Positions 63,480 to 64,000 of a stretch of DNA of 64,000 nt are shown here, piece by piece. Under the pieces are notes generated by a model. That model saw nothing but the letters and a program-made list of their open reading frames with translations, did not search any database and was not told the DNA's origin. The stretch spans positions 61,712,318 to 61,776,317 of the forward strand of contig NW_026262593.1 in the NCBI RefSeq assembly GCF_021869535.1. Direction: 5' to 3'. Numbering within the stretch: position 1 is the stretch's first letter; each line of letters starts with the position of its first letter. The translations under genes were made by a program, and so were the position numbers. This DNA is from Mytilus californianus. Taxonomy: Eukaryota; Mollusca; Bivalvia; Mytilida; Mytilidae.

Positions 63480-64000
63480 TATTCACAATCATCACCATTT
63501 ATAAACAAATCTTAAAACAACTGGATTATCTCCCATTATAAGTCTAAAGAAATTTCTTTTTAAACAGTAATAATTTGTCCATTTCATTGACAAATTTAAA
63601 GATAAAAAATAGATTTTTTTCCTGAGTGGAGTGATATTTGTCTTTTTCATTATCAAATTGGAAAAAATGTGAAAATAAATAATCCCTTAAAGATTTTTAT
63701 TTCAAATATAATTTTTTTTCACTCGACTCTCCTTTTCCTAAGAAAGTTAGGAACAAGTTTAGATAAATCTATTAATAAATTGATAGTACATATTATCTAT
63801 TTAGTTTCTTAAACAAAGATGACCTTAAAATAAGTGATAAACAATGACCAAAGCAAAAATTTCATTAATTTAGAAATATTATTATTGTCAATCATCACCA
63901 AAAAACAAATCTCAGAACATCTGGGTTATCTCCCATTTTTAACAATCTTGAACATTTGGATTATCTCCCATTGTCAATCTGAGATGAGTTTTCAGATTTA
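63480..64000. repeat. Spaced duplication with TTATCTCCCATT motif
   Basis: ATCATCACCATTTATAAACA...GGATTATCTCCCATTA (63488-63540) resembles ATCATCACCAAAAAACAAAT...GGGTTATCTCCCATTT (63892-63940). A third TTATCTCCCATTG occurs near 63962. Confidence 0.45.

Larger units (their letters stand above)
60192..64000. other. AT-rich DNA with few recognisable repeats, no gene seen
   Basis: No supported exon on either strand. It holds a diverged TTAAGGATGTAC relative (61005-61360), a CTGTGGATTC-type MITE relic (62202-62407) flanked by two similar 35-base stretches containing GGTCAATAGCCTTACCCATA (62157 and 62415), and a roughly 400-bp spaced duplication (63480 and 63885). It may be the 3' untranslated end of a gene beyond the window, which cannot be tested here. 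Confidence 0.4.

Overview
The window looks like a piece of a bivalve mollusc genome, most likely a mussel (Mytilus or a close relative). It is AT-rich nuclear DNA with spliced genes using GT..AG introns and a very dense load of interspersed repeats. The genus is my inference from recognising the repeat families and the animal-type gene structures; I ran no database search.

Four genes can be supported. (1) An intronless rhodopsin-class GPCR of the myosuppressin-receptor-like (DMSR) type at 73-1224 (+). (2) A complete ten-exon alkaline phosphatase at 20394-32104 (-). All splice phases agree, giving 562 aa with a signal peptide, all recognisable metal and catalytic residues, and a GPI-type tail. 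(3) A two-exon gene for a 112-aa secreted or GPI-anchored protein of unknown function at 40433-41640 (-). (4) A cytidine deaminase at 50531-58230 (+), with four exons found and the first coding exon not identified.

Most of the rest is mobile DNA. From about 3.7 to 8.3 kb lies a decayed Penelope-like retroelement whose GIY-YIG endonuclease remnant comes before the reverse transcriptase, the permuted order. It is split by a 1.18-kb DNA insertion with a palindromic core. A second, 5'-truncated copy at 14.9-16.75 kb carries a SINE and a MITE. A second reverse-transcriptase family survives only as fragments (38.46-39.17 kb, 49.3-49.75 kb, and several 3'-tail pieces). At least two unrelated repeat bodies end in the same roughly 40-base 3' sequence, which suggests shared retrotransposition machinery. 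There are also tRNA-derived SINEs, one with a perfect 12-bp target duplication; at least four MITE-type families with recognisable terminal inverted repeats; three striking minisatellites (45-bp, 32-bp and 9-bp units); and a 2.7-kb tandem duplication.

Layout: GPCR (0-1.2 kb); retroelement and duplication zone (3.7-17.1 kb); minisatellite (18-19 kb); alkaline phosphatase with repeat-filled introns (20.4-32.1 kb); minisatellite and repeats (32.5-40 kb); small secreted-protein gene (40.4-41.6 kb); SINE and repeat zone (41.7-49.7 kb); cytidine deaminase with repeat-filled introns (50.5-58.2 kb); then AT-rich DNA with fewer repeats to the end. The genes are metabolically unrelated and nothing suggests they act together.
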